A program made the translations under genes and the position numbers. A stretch of 64,000 nucleotides of DNA, taken from the NCBI GenBank assembly GCA_003993805.1, contig RSEF01000004.1:14733168-14797167 (forward strand), read 5' to 3'. Under the pieces are notes generated by a model. That model ran no database searches and was not told where the DNA came from. It saw only the letters and a program-made list of their open reading frames with translations. The first letter of the stretch is position 1. Every line of letters starts with the position of its first letter. This document shows, one piece after another, positions 12,301 to 24,300 of the stretch. Origin of the DNA: Himantopus leucocephalus. Taxonomy: Eukaryota; Chordata; Aves; Charadriiformes; Recurvirostridae.

Positions 12301-15300
12301 GGGCAGCCTTGGTGCAGCAGTCTCAGACAAGCAAGAGGACATCCTGCGGGGTTTTTTTAGATTAGCACCGTTCCAAGTGCATCGCCTGTAAGCATTTCAT
12401 AACTTGAGGTATTTTCTTAGGGAAAACGCTCAGGCGGTCCCAAAAGATCCATAACATTTCCTGCACGTGCTCCTGCCACAGCGTAATGAAGGCCCGCCTA
12501 GCCAGCCAGGGCACTGAATCAGGATAGAGAATTGAGTTCTCAGTGCACCGTTTCCTGAAGCGTAGGCATGGGGCTGGGTTAACAATATTAGATGTGGGGC
12601 ATCTGAGCAGTGTGTAATGAGAAAAGGAAACAGCTCAGCACAAGAACTAGGGTGGATAAAGCAACCAGGGCTTGGAGTAACAAGAAAAAAAAAAATCAGA
12701 AAAAGGAAATAGAAAGGGAGAAAAAAATGACTGCAGGAACTAACAAGTAACACCAAAAAGCTACTTTCCGATAAGAGGAAGATTTGCTGGGAAAGCAGGA
12801 TAAGGGTAGAAAGGGACTAGTTTCAACAGACACAAAGAGACAGGAAAATGTCATCCACATGAGTCAAACAGGTGTGTTCACCTAGTACTGCAGAAGTTGA
12901 ATTTAGCTGGGTGGGTGCATCACAATCCCCTCGGGATGGACATCGTGCCTCCCGATGGTTTCACCATCATTAGCAATACCACGAGACTATCAGAGCTGCC
13001 CGGCAAATACGTGTTTCCTGTATCAGTTTGCTGAACTGTTCAAATAATGTCAGACATACTCATNCGCCGCCCGATGGTTTCACCATCATTAGCAATACCA
13101 CAAGACTATCAGAGCTGCCCGGCAAATACGTGTGTTTTCTGTAAGTATCAGTTTGCTGAACTGTTCAAATAATGTCAGACATACTCATTTTGCCTCTCTA
13201 GCATGTGTTTTAGTAAAAGGATTCAAAAAATCATATTTCAGCATTTACTAGAAAAATGAAATTAATTCCTTTTCATGAGTTTGCGGGGAACTGAACAGTA
13301 AGCCTATTCAGCACCAGTGGAGTTCATGTCATCCCCTATTCAAGACACTAAAAGTCAGCTCCTTTATCTGACTACTCACAGTCTCAGCTTGGAAGATCCA
13401 AGATGATTCAGGGGTTTAGTAATGCGTTTGTCAAGTAGATTTCAAAAAAAATATCAGCAGTTTGGAGAATATTCTTTTAGGAAAAATTGGTATTATCGAA
13501 ATGGTTGTTCCGTCTGTTATATCCACTTAATCACAGAGGACCCCGCTCCTCTGAAGTTTCTGCTTCCATTTATTGTTGGGACTGAACTCAGTGATTCTGA
13601 CACATGGGGGAGAGGCTGCTCAAAGAGGACAAAAATGAGCAATGGGCCATTTTTTACAATAAAACACGTATAGTGCAGTCATCCAGCTTTGCTGAGTTTG
13701 TCTCACAGATGAGAAGGGCAAAGCGGTATACAAATGTGTAGGAGAGAACGGAATTACAAAGAATGTCGTTGGGGAGTTTCATGCCTGGGGAGGAAGGGAA
13801 AGAGAAAGGACTGGGGGATTCAGGTTGAATCTTAGGAAAAGCACTGTGATAGCAAAACCCTTTAGGATAAAATAATTTAGTCTTAAAAGGAAAAGAAAAG
13901 GAAAAGAGGTTTAAAGAAATCAGTGTATCAGTTAATTGAAACACAAAACTAGATGGGACAATCTAGTTTTCAAGTCCCGGGATTGAACAAGATGGGTAAT
14001 TTCTGGTTCTCACATCTGTGTCCCTGTGAATTCATCTGGCATGAAAATCCAAATATATCCAGCCTCTTCAAAACGTCAAAGCTGGTGATTGCTCCAGCGC
14101 TGGGCCAGTAGGGAGGTGGGATTTGTGAAAGCATCTGAACTGGGTTGCTTGTTCTACCTAGCACAGATCCCACAGTTGAACATAACTTACGTTACCAAAA
14201 AGCCGTAACAACAAAATAAAGTGAAATTCTAACCTTTAACAAACACGTAAATCCTGGCCATGAGATCCTCATTAGATGGGGCGTCATCACGAATGCAGGT
14301 GAAGTAGCCGGTGTCATTAGCTATGACTTTCCTGATGACGAGCATGCTGCAGCTTTGCCTTGTGTTATTGCGACAATTACTGATGTGAACCCGAGGGTCT
14401 TCCTTCTGGTCCTCCCTCAAAAGCCAGCTCACAGAAGATGCTCCCCTGTCAACACAACACACTAAAATTAAAAATAGAGTCATGACTTCAGACAAAATTT
14501 GAGCTTCCTTCTGGCCAACTGTTATCAATGTTCCCAGTGTTCCTACTCTTGTCATTTGGAAATGAATGATAAAGGTTGCTGGGTGTTTGCGTTTCCACCC
14601 ATACGGAATTAAGGTGGATCACCCCACATTCTTCCCCAGAGCAGAGGAGATTCCTGAAATAGTCTGTGGGAGCTGTAGCAAGCTAGCTCCTGGAGGAAAG
14701 CTTAAATTTTATTGTAACACACTTCCTGAACATGAGTTTGTTTTTAGAATTTAGCCACTTCAAACATTAGAAAGCACCAGATAAAATTATATGTTTCTTC
14801 CAGGTTGAGGACTTTGCATATTTTAACAGCTAAATTAACTTATATTTTCTAATACTAAGGCTGCATGGGGAGAGGAGAACATTTATGTAACTTTGCATCA
14901 CCTTTCTTGCCTAATCAGCAGTGACTCAATCTTGATTTTTGTGAAGGGTCCAGAACTAATCAGATTACAAATCTTAGAATATCTGCTCAATACGCTTTTT
15001 TTTTCTTTTTCACCCTGTCATGGCAGTCAGAACATAAAGCTAGCAGGGCAGGTGATACACCATTTCACCCACCTGACCTGTTTGTTGTCTTATGTATGAT
15101 CACAGCTAATGTCAAATGCAATTCTATGTAGTTCACCAACAAAAAGCAAGGCCTTTTTATAACCTGTTGGAGGACTCAAAGAGAGCTTTCAACTGATCTA
15201 AGAGTTGGACAGGCACTGGTTGAGCTACTCCTATTGTGCTGGAAACATTAGGCCACACCATGGGAGCAGGAGCTCTTGGAGCTCTCTTCTGCTTGGGCTG

Positions 15301-18300
15301 CATGTTGAGGGCTCTAGTGATGTACTAGGACATGCTATACACGCTTAGGAGATGAAGATTATGGTCTTTTTGTAGCAGCCTGGGTTTTGGCAGTCAGTGT
15401 GGATACTGGTGGGGTATGAGGGTAATCGTCCGTGGATTTTTCTGGGGAAGAAGTTAGTATTAGACGGAGGCAGTTCTGTCTGTCTGTGTTTGCAGAGAGA
15501 AGCCACTCTTTAAAAGGACAAGGGCTTGACTCACCCCTTCTCACTCAGTGAATTCCCATTGACCCAATGGCATTTGCTGAGCTGAGGAAGGAGTAAGAAC
15601 CTCTGGATTTCCCCAACTGAGTGTCGCCAGGGAGAAATCCGGTCTAGATGCATCGACTCAGTATAGAGATGCTAATACCAAACGCTAACAAGCAAGCTGT
15701 GTGAAGTTTCCAGTTAGCTAGTAACTCTAACTACACTTTCTGCGCTGGTGGCTTTGTAGCGGTGCGATAGGTGCAATACGGGAACACATTTGCCAGCGAA
15801 TTCAGTGACACTTAAACAAACATCCTCTTGGCCCCCGTTTCTGCCCGTCCTTTTGTCGCCTTCCTGAAGATGATGCGGACACAGGGCTGAACTCTTGAGG
15901 TTATTCCCAGCACGTAGCTGAATGAGAGCACTGGGAACAGTGTGAATATCCTCTCTAGTGAACAGCCTCACCCTCGTTTTTGGAGGCACTGTTGACTTGG
16001 ACAACCCCACCTCATCCGTTGTACCAGCTTCCTGTCCTTCAGAGCACTGAAGTATTTTTTGACGCAGAGGTCCCTACCCAGTGCTCCTTCCCTACCTTAC
16101 TAACGTCATTAATGACGTAATGACCGCCTCTGTCAAGAAATGGGACTCCTGGCCTGGGATATGGAACGATGCCACTTCACGTTCAGAGACTCAACTCCCA
16201 ACGTATCATTGTGTCCCTGCCCCTCTACCCTCAGCCAGTCTGGTGTCCACCAGGGCTGGAAATCTGCGACACTGGCTCTGCAGAGCAGGTCAGGGATTTC
16301 AGATGCCTGTGCTTCCTTACATGTGCCCACTTTTTCCTCCTGCGTGGTTTATTCTGGTGGAAGATGAAGACTTGGGCTATTGCTTTGGGATTTTCACACA
16401 TCTGGCAGAGAGGAGTCACAGCAGTAGCTTTGTCCAGGCTGCCAAAAATCAGCAAATCCTGGCCAAGAACCTCAAATGAATGGAGTTTAAGGGAGAAGGG
16501 ACGTTCACACAGAGTTACCGCAGTCTTCAGCAGCTACCTGCTCGGTCTGCTGTCTCGTGCTCTGCTCCACACAGCCCTAACGCCCCCTGGAAGTACGAAA
16601 GACTTCAGAACTCCCTTTGGGCCAGTCCGGAGCTAATCTGTGAGCGTGCGGATGCTGGTGTGTGAGAGGAGACAAGATGACAGACATCCACAAAGGACCT
16701 GATAGAGGGAATCTCGCACTCGATGTGCAGAAGTCCCACTTCTGGCTTCTATTCCCAGCTCTTGCGTGACCTGAGTCAAGGAACTGAAGTGCTCGGGACC
16801 TCTGTTCCCATGCTAGCACGGAAGCACGCTAGCATACTTTTCTGTTCCTCAGACCTGTCGCGTGGATTTATTGCTTTGCATCCTATAAAGCAATTTGGGA
16901 CTGAAGTGCTAAGAATTCCTTCATCTATTTATTCATCTGGTGATATGAGAAAAATAGGGTGTTCCTACAGATTCAAAAGGCAGTGGATGGAGAATTGCTG
17001 AAAAGTATTGATTTAATTGGCCTGGAGCACTACACCAAACGCGTGTCCACATAACTTGTTTTATGAAGCACTGCATCTAGATTTTAAAGGACTGTTTAAA
17101 CTTTATTGCCATCATGCTTGCTGCTTGCCGAGCTAAAAATACCGCTGTAAGGTTGTTTTGACCTCCTAAGCCACACGGCTAGCTGGAGGTGTTTGGAAAA
17201 AACCTGCCTTACGCTCCAGAGGACATCACAGATTTACACAGTATGAGTCAATTTATCTTTCACTATAACAATGAATTAAACAGACTAGGACAAAATTCTG
17301 AAAGGACATATGTGTCAGCATAAACTACAGCTTAGATTCACCTTCCCACTGCTTTTTCTTACTGTTTCCAGTAACTTCTGTTGCAAGAAACCAACCGTGT
17401 AGTGGCTACAGTCAAGGGGACTTTGCAAGAAGGTGTAAAAATAATGTGTGTGTGTCAGAGAGAGAAACTGTGACAGTCTGTATTACCTTAAACCTTCTCC
17501 CTTACAATGCTCTTGGAAGAAATTAAAAAACAACCTCTCGCAGTGCTTGCTTGGCGTGTAAATCACAGTCACAACAAGCCACACATACGTACGGCTCAGT
17601 CTGAGGCCTTTTGTGTGACCGAGCAAACTAATGGATGTTTGACACAACAGAAAGTGCTCTGACTCTGTATTATATATAGTTGTGCGCCAGTCAGCTGTGA
17701 CCAAACCCTATAGCCCCCATTTCCAGAGGGTCATCTCCCTGTAAACGCACGTCATTACCAAAATGTTGCTTGTTTCTTGCATGGTTAGTTTTTATACATT
17801 GTGCCAAGAACTGAAGAGCTGCCATCATTCACATTATCACCAGGCTGATTTTTTTACAAGTCCTGGCTATCTTTGATTTAAAGAATATGGTATGTTTAAA
17901 CAGGTCAGGTCTTTCAATGTACACACACTAACCGCTGTTTATTTAACTGTCATCTTATAGGCTAGATGGTATCTGAGGTTAGGAAGTTTATGCTCATCTA
18001 TATATATGTAAAGAGCTAATGACGTGCCCTGGTGATCTTATTTGTCATTTATGTATGGACAGGGAGCAAAAGAGTAATTTTAGCTGCAGAGGAGCTGAAT
18101 CTGAACCTATTTTCAGATGAAGATTTTCCAGCCAGGTCCTTAAGCATGGTACATCCCCCTCCCATAAGCTTTCCCATGTGCTGACTCAGGATTTTGCTTG
18201 GGCCCCTTTACAACATAAAGAATCTGGCCAAGCTGAATGCTGACCTGAGACTTTCCTCCCTGCTCTATTACAGCCCATCAAATTCTCCTCCGCGCAGAAA

Positions 18301-21300
18301 TGCACGTGAGGGTAAACAGCCCCGGCTCCCAGCTGGCTGCGCAGCGGTCTCTGCTCTACCCTACCCAAAAGCTGCACTGTGCCAAGGTAATCAATACATC
18401 CAAAGAAATCCAGCATCCCCGGAGCAATCCTTACCTGCATTTTATTTTTAGGGTGTCTCCTGGTAAGATGACAATGTGGTCTTTTGCAATGCTGAGCGTT
18501 GGTTTCTCAAAAAATTCTTCCTCGGCAAGACCTGACCCAAATAAAGAAGAGACCGCCATTAGACAGGCTATTCAGTATGCTTAGAACAGGCACAATACAG
18601 TTGAGGCAAGCTTTTTGTTTTGTAAATAGTTCCTAATTTGGGGGCCCACACAGTGCTTGCATTTATACTGATGCAATTCAGTTGAGCGTGGAGTTAGCCG
18701 TGAGATTCCCCATAGTTTGTTTTTAGTTTCCTTCATTCATCTCTTTCTTTTCTAACATTGAGCACCTGCATTTCTGCTAATAGTCTTTCTCCCCTTTCAT
18801 TTAGAGCTAGCTTTCTTACTGAATTATTGCAGTTTTAGGAGAACAGATTTGCTTCAAAAGGATTTTACACACATATAAAGGTGGAAGGAGTCAGGTCTTC
18901 GGGAAATAATTGCATATGTGAGCTCATACGTTACATTTTACTCAAGGGGAGAAGAGAAAACAGTAATTCTGGGGAGCAACTCTTTGATTCACAACTGTGA
19001 AGCATCTGCTATATGAAAAGCAAATCAAAAGCCTGCTGTTTTTTCCAAAGTGCCATTCACAGACACCGCATTTGCACTAAATAGCAAGCCGCTTGCTTTG
19101 CGGGCGTCGTGGCGGTACGCCGATGTAATGCTCCAAAGCAAATGTGCAGTGGTGTCTGGGACACCATCATCAGCGCTAGTGTGACCAGGTTTGTCAGGTC
19201 GCTGATGACAATGGTCTTTAATGACAGCAGTGGTAAAGGTCTCTCTCATCATCATCTCCCGGCTCAGAAAATGTCTTCTGAATGTGATACTGTCCTCGGC
19301 GAGATGCGTATCTGAGTGTACGGCTATGACAGTATAATTATCAGAAAGTGAAACTGAGAAGAAACAGAAGTGAGGTTGGCCAGGCTGGTTTCCTTGTCCA
19401 AATTCAAAGTAACATTATCAAGGAAAGGAGAAAACAGACTTAGATAAGTATCTCAATTTCCAAAGCTCTGACATTAAAGCCGTATGTTTTCTTTCCCCTC
19501 CTGCTCTTCAAATCTATATCTTCTCCTTTGCCTTGAACTTGATAAGCCAGAAATCTTTAGCTGGGCTTATAACAGAGGCATTATTCTCAGCAGAATAGTG
19601 AAGATAACGTATCTAGCAAAAAGAGAAACATTAGGGTTTAACTTTTCAACTGGATGAAACAGTGATTTTCTTGCCTCCCACCTCCCAACTCTCATCTCTT
19701 TTTTGCTGGATTTGAGTAAAAAGCTCTTAGCCTGGCATATTCTCTCAGTGTGGAGAGTGAATCACTCCCACTTTGGAGAGTCTGGCTTCTTCCATGAGCC
19801 ATTCAAACTCCCATCAGTAACTCGGCAGAGGCCAGCTAATCTCATGGCACCAGAGAATCCTTCCCAAAGGGGATCCTGCCCAGACAGCATCTTGCTGGTC
19901 TCCCTTCGAAGGCATACTGACTGTTCCTATAGACCTCGAGCTGAGACTTTAAACTAGTCCTGACCATTGTTTGGGCATCAGAGAGATCACAACCCCCTCT
20001 CCCGAGTTTTGCATAACCGATGACACTGTAGCTCTATGGCCAAAGTCCTTTGCGGAGTAAGAAGTTGGAGTCTGGCCAACACCAACTCCCTACCTAAAAC
20101 CTGCCAGTACAGGTAGTGCTGTGGAAGCAAAATAGCCAGTGGGTTCCAGCCCTGCAGTTCCCCTGTGTCTTTTAAGAAGTACCGTTATTCCTAAACACGT
20201 TCAGGATGACACGTGCAGGGTGCAGCATCACACTTAGCAAAGAATCAACAGAAAAAGCCCCAGACTCTGCAGGAGGAGACACTACCAGGCAAGTACACCC
20301 TTGCACTTGACCCCGAGTCCCCTCCGCTTTCTAGAAACAACCAGTTCCCACTGAGCACGGGCTGAGCTTTGGCATGTGTTAGCTCACGGTTGCTGAGGTA
20401 TTTCAGTCTCTTAAGACCGTGTGTTGAGCTTTGCAAAAACGATCCAAAAAATGGCCAACAGCTTTGAATATGTTTGTCAAGTGTCATTTAATTTGCTCGC
20501 TGAGGATTGTTTGGGTCCTGTGTGGCTCTCCCAGGACACAGCTACTACCGTGACCTGCTCTGGGCTGTTTAACGCTGTGACTTCGGCCAGGTGCTGCTTC
20601 GACTTAGAAAATCCCGGGGTTTGAAATAATCCTTTATTTCTTTCCTCTTGTGCCTTCAGTTGTTCTTAGGGCTTAGGGGGGGCTTAGCTGATGTCTGGAG
20701 CTGGCCTTTTTAAAGAGGCCGGAATTTTACCTCTCATGAGCGAGGGTGACGCTGTCGGAGGGCTGTGGAGTGCAGGCGGCTGGCGTTACACCTGAGCTGC
20801 CATTGGCACCGCAGAGCAGTGCAGTCTTTGGGCTTTTATACTACTTGAGACTGTTTTTGCTAAAAGAAAGAAAAGTATTTTTCAATTATTCTGTTTATAC
20901 TTCTGAGCTACTTCTTTCCCAAAGTTTATTTTGGCTTTGGCAGCTGAAGGAAAGAATAAGCAAAGTGTAATTTCAGTGCTTTTCTACCCCATGGAGGACA
21001 GGATGAGAAATTCCTCTGCCACACACACATTTGATCACTGCTGCCAGGTGACAGAGGGTTTATATAAACACAGCGTGTGCCCTTTTTGGCACACCAGAGC
21101 CAAAGCCGAGAGGACTGGGGAAAAAAAAGTGTGAGGGCAAAACTGAGAGAGTAGTGGGGGAAAAGGTTAGGCTGTGCTACGTCGGGATGCCCAAATGCCA
21201 GAACTGGCAGGATGATGCCTTACAAAATTTTTAACCTCCCATGGTCCCTTTAGAGCCAGGCTTTGCTTTTTGGAGGCGAAGCTGAGGACAGCCCCGGGGC

Positions 21301-24300
21301 ATGTTGGATGTGAAGAAAGGAATCTACTCCACTTTCATATTTGTTTTATGTATTTGAGGAGACTGGTGGCTTTAAGAAGGCGTTAGGATGCTGCAAGCAG
21401 CTTCCCGCAGAGAGAAGCGGGCATGTAGGCTGCATCGCGCTTGGCGCTGCAGACCTTCTCTCCCCACAATCCTGCACTCTAACGTTGGTTTAGCTTTGGA
21501 TTTTCAGTCCCACCGGTCAGTGGTGCCAGGGGAACTGGGATGGAGGTAGACACTCTTCAGCGTGTACAGAGACTGAGTCTTCTGGGACATTGTGTGCAGG
21601 TCTCGTACTTGCTGGTAAGCTTTTGATTGCAGGGGTTGTGAAGCACAGCCAGGTGTGATCTGGTTCTGGGAAGGGCAAAGTTAACCCAGTGCTGGCATCC
21701 CATAGAACAGCATTGTTTAAATACGCCGTGTAGCTCAGTTACAGTGCTTTTCCTTCTTAGAATGAATGTGAATGTTCACTATTTTAGTGTATTTCCTTTC
21801 GGTTTTATGGCTTTAATCAATAAATGTCTCACACTTCTTAAAAAAAGTTTTTCGCAGCTACTCTGCACTTTATATAAAACCTCTCAGACTTGAAGTACGT
21901 CTTTCTGAGGTAGTACTCTGTGGTGCGCTATAAAACCAGGACCTACAACCTGCCCAGGGTGGGGTGGGAGACCCACGCTGCTGGACCAAGTCCTGCTGAA
22001 GCTAATGTACTCTGGCTGCACAGCTCAAATGACAATGTCCAGGCCTAAAAGAACATTATTGTCTTCTCTGCTTAATAATTTTGGTCCTGCTCTAGGGCTA
22101 CAAGGGTCATGAAATTGAAAACAAGTACTCGTGCCAACCATGTCGTTAGCATAGCAAAGCTCTGCAGAAGAACAAAGAGCTCGGCAGGCTCTGTTCTGCA
22201 GAGCGATGTAGAAGGGCCCAGGAAACAGCATCGCTACCATGACTGTCCCTGCCGTTCTCTTTGTGAAGCTAACACTGCTGCCTGGTTGGGGTGAGGAACC
22301 TGGGGCAGCATCCTTCCGTAGATCCTCTGGCACTGTTTGGGATAAGATGCTAGAGTGATAATACTGCAGAATTAGCAGAGAGCCTACAGATAGGTCATAG
22401 CACAACACCCCCTCTGTAAACCAAGGCGGAAAGACAGGCTCCTCCTGGGAAGTGACGTGTTGCATCTGATGTTACTGCCCTCAATTACTTGTTGCCAGTG
22501 CAAGTCGACTACAGCGAGACTCAAGAGCACAGCGTCACCAGGCTAAAGATAGCCCCTAGAAAGAGCCCTTCTGTCAGACCTTCTGTCCAGAGCCTCATTG
22601 CACCATTTCTAATTCTGAGAGTTTATTCTTACCTTCAGCTTAGACTTTAACATTCTGCTCTCAACGGTGAAAACCCCAAGCACAGCACAAGCACACAAAT
22701 CATTGGGAGTGAAGTGTGAAAGGTTGACTGATACATTATCCAGGGAAGAAAAGTATATTGAAAACTCTTTTTCCTGGGATAATCTGATTTTGCAGCACAG
22801 CCAACATGAAACATGAGAGGACCCACAGGCAGAGGGTAACGTGTGACCTCCCTCACCTCTCCGTCAGATGATTTCTAAGTCTATCTCTCTCGGCTGAGGG
22901 AGATCCCTCCCACGCTAAGCCTGATTGTTCATGCTAGGACCATCAGTGAGAATGGATAAAAACTATTTTTAATCACTGTTTCTTATTGTAACAGTCTTCC
23001 TTCAAGCATCCTCTAGGCACTGTAATGACCCAGTAGCTATCCCAAAAAGAGCACTCACAAATGCTTGTGAGATTGGACGTATCTAGGTATCGTACACAGT
23101 GACAGCTAACGTCAATATGATATCTGATTAAGAGATCCACATATCCCTTTTGGGCACTGCAGCACACAGAGGAGGGGAAAGCTGGAAGAACAGTATCAAA
23201 GAGCACCTAACCTCTGCATCAGATGACAAAGAAATAATTGCTAGGCAAACCGGAGACCACTGTGTTGACAGCTAAATGAAGCAGGTTAGTCTATGGCCCT
23301 GATTCCACAAGGACTTGGGCACACAAATAGCTTTTTGCACATGATTGAACTCCAGGGACTATTCATGTGTGTAAAGTCACTCTTGTGCATAGATCTGGGC
23401 CCTAGGACACATCAGATCCCATTAGAACTGGAAGTCAGAGTTTTAGAGCTAATTTTAGTGGGGGAAGGGAAGAGGCAGATACACAACATTTAAAAACTGT
23501 TTTGTTCATTGCTGGCAATAGATTGGGGGTACTTTTGTAAGCTGTACTTACCTTAAAGCATTTCTGAGTCAGAGCCTGAATCAGGAGCTTAATCTGTGCT
23601 CTGAAAACACTCTGGAATCAATGCGGGCTGTACCAACAGCGTGCATGGCCCTGGTCACCGGTAATAAGGTGACTGCCAATAATACGGATTGTGCAGATGA
23701 AGAGCTGTTACCTATGCTGCCTGCCAGGGAAAAAGCGGTGAAGCTCAGTCTCTCCAAGTTACTTTGTGTCTGCAACAGTAAAGGACATGAAGGAGAGACA
23801 ATGCGCTTTCCTTTGAGATGCCGGGGTACCTCATCACAAGCACACAGTGTGAGCGCATGTGAAAAATGAACAGGGACCCATTTTAAAGGGTACTTTCTTG
23901 ACTATATCCCCAAAGAAATCCTATTTTCACCAGAATTAGAAAGCTCAAGGATTCATTGAAAAGCTGTGTGTGTTTAAACCAATGGCCTGTAATCATTTTA
24001 GGATTTATTTCAAGGTTACCCCCCATGAAAAGAGAAGACACAACAGTACTGCCAGCGTTCACAAGCCTTGCAATATTCAGTGTGTTTATTAAGTCTTCAG
24101 CTCCTGGAATCAGCTTTCACTTGTTATAATCAAGTAATTTTCTATTATTTTAAAGGGTCAAAAAGATAGTAGCAAATGACTGAAAAGACCCACCTCTCCC
24201 CTTTTTGGTGTGAATTTGGGTGGGAGAAGGACATCCAATTTTTGATTCTGCTAGGCTTATGCATAGACATTAATAAAATGTCTTATATTCTCTATTCAAA

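Larger units (their letters stand above)
304..14233 (-). other. Intron 3 (about 13.9 kb)
   Basis: Non-coding by position between exons 3 and 4. It holds two roughly 115-bp direct duplications split by single Ns (1921-2154 and 12951-13188), a 14-bp duplication at an N (10921-10950), a 16-bp perfect palindrome (8195-8210) and short A/T-rich stretches. A GC-richer patch lies around 1800-1960 and another around 6480-6700. No CR1 or other recognisable interspersed repeat was found, and no open frame resembles a known protein. Confidence 0.75.

Noticed and set aside
16081..16665. Several overlapping open frames on both strands
   Set aside because: Simultaneous openness in many frames reflects low stop-codon density and not coding; no homology recognised.
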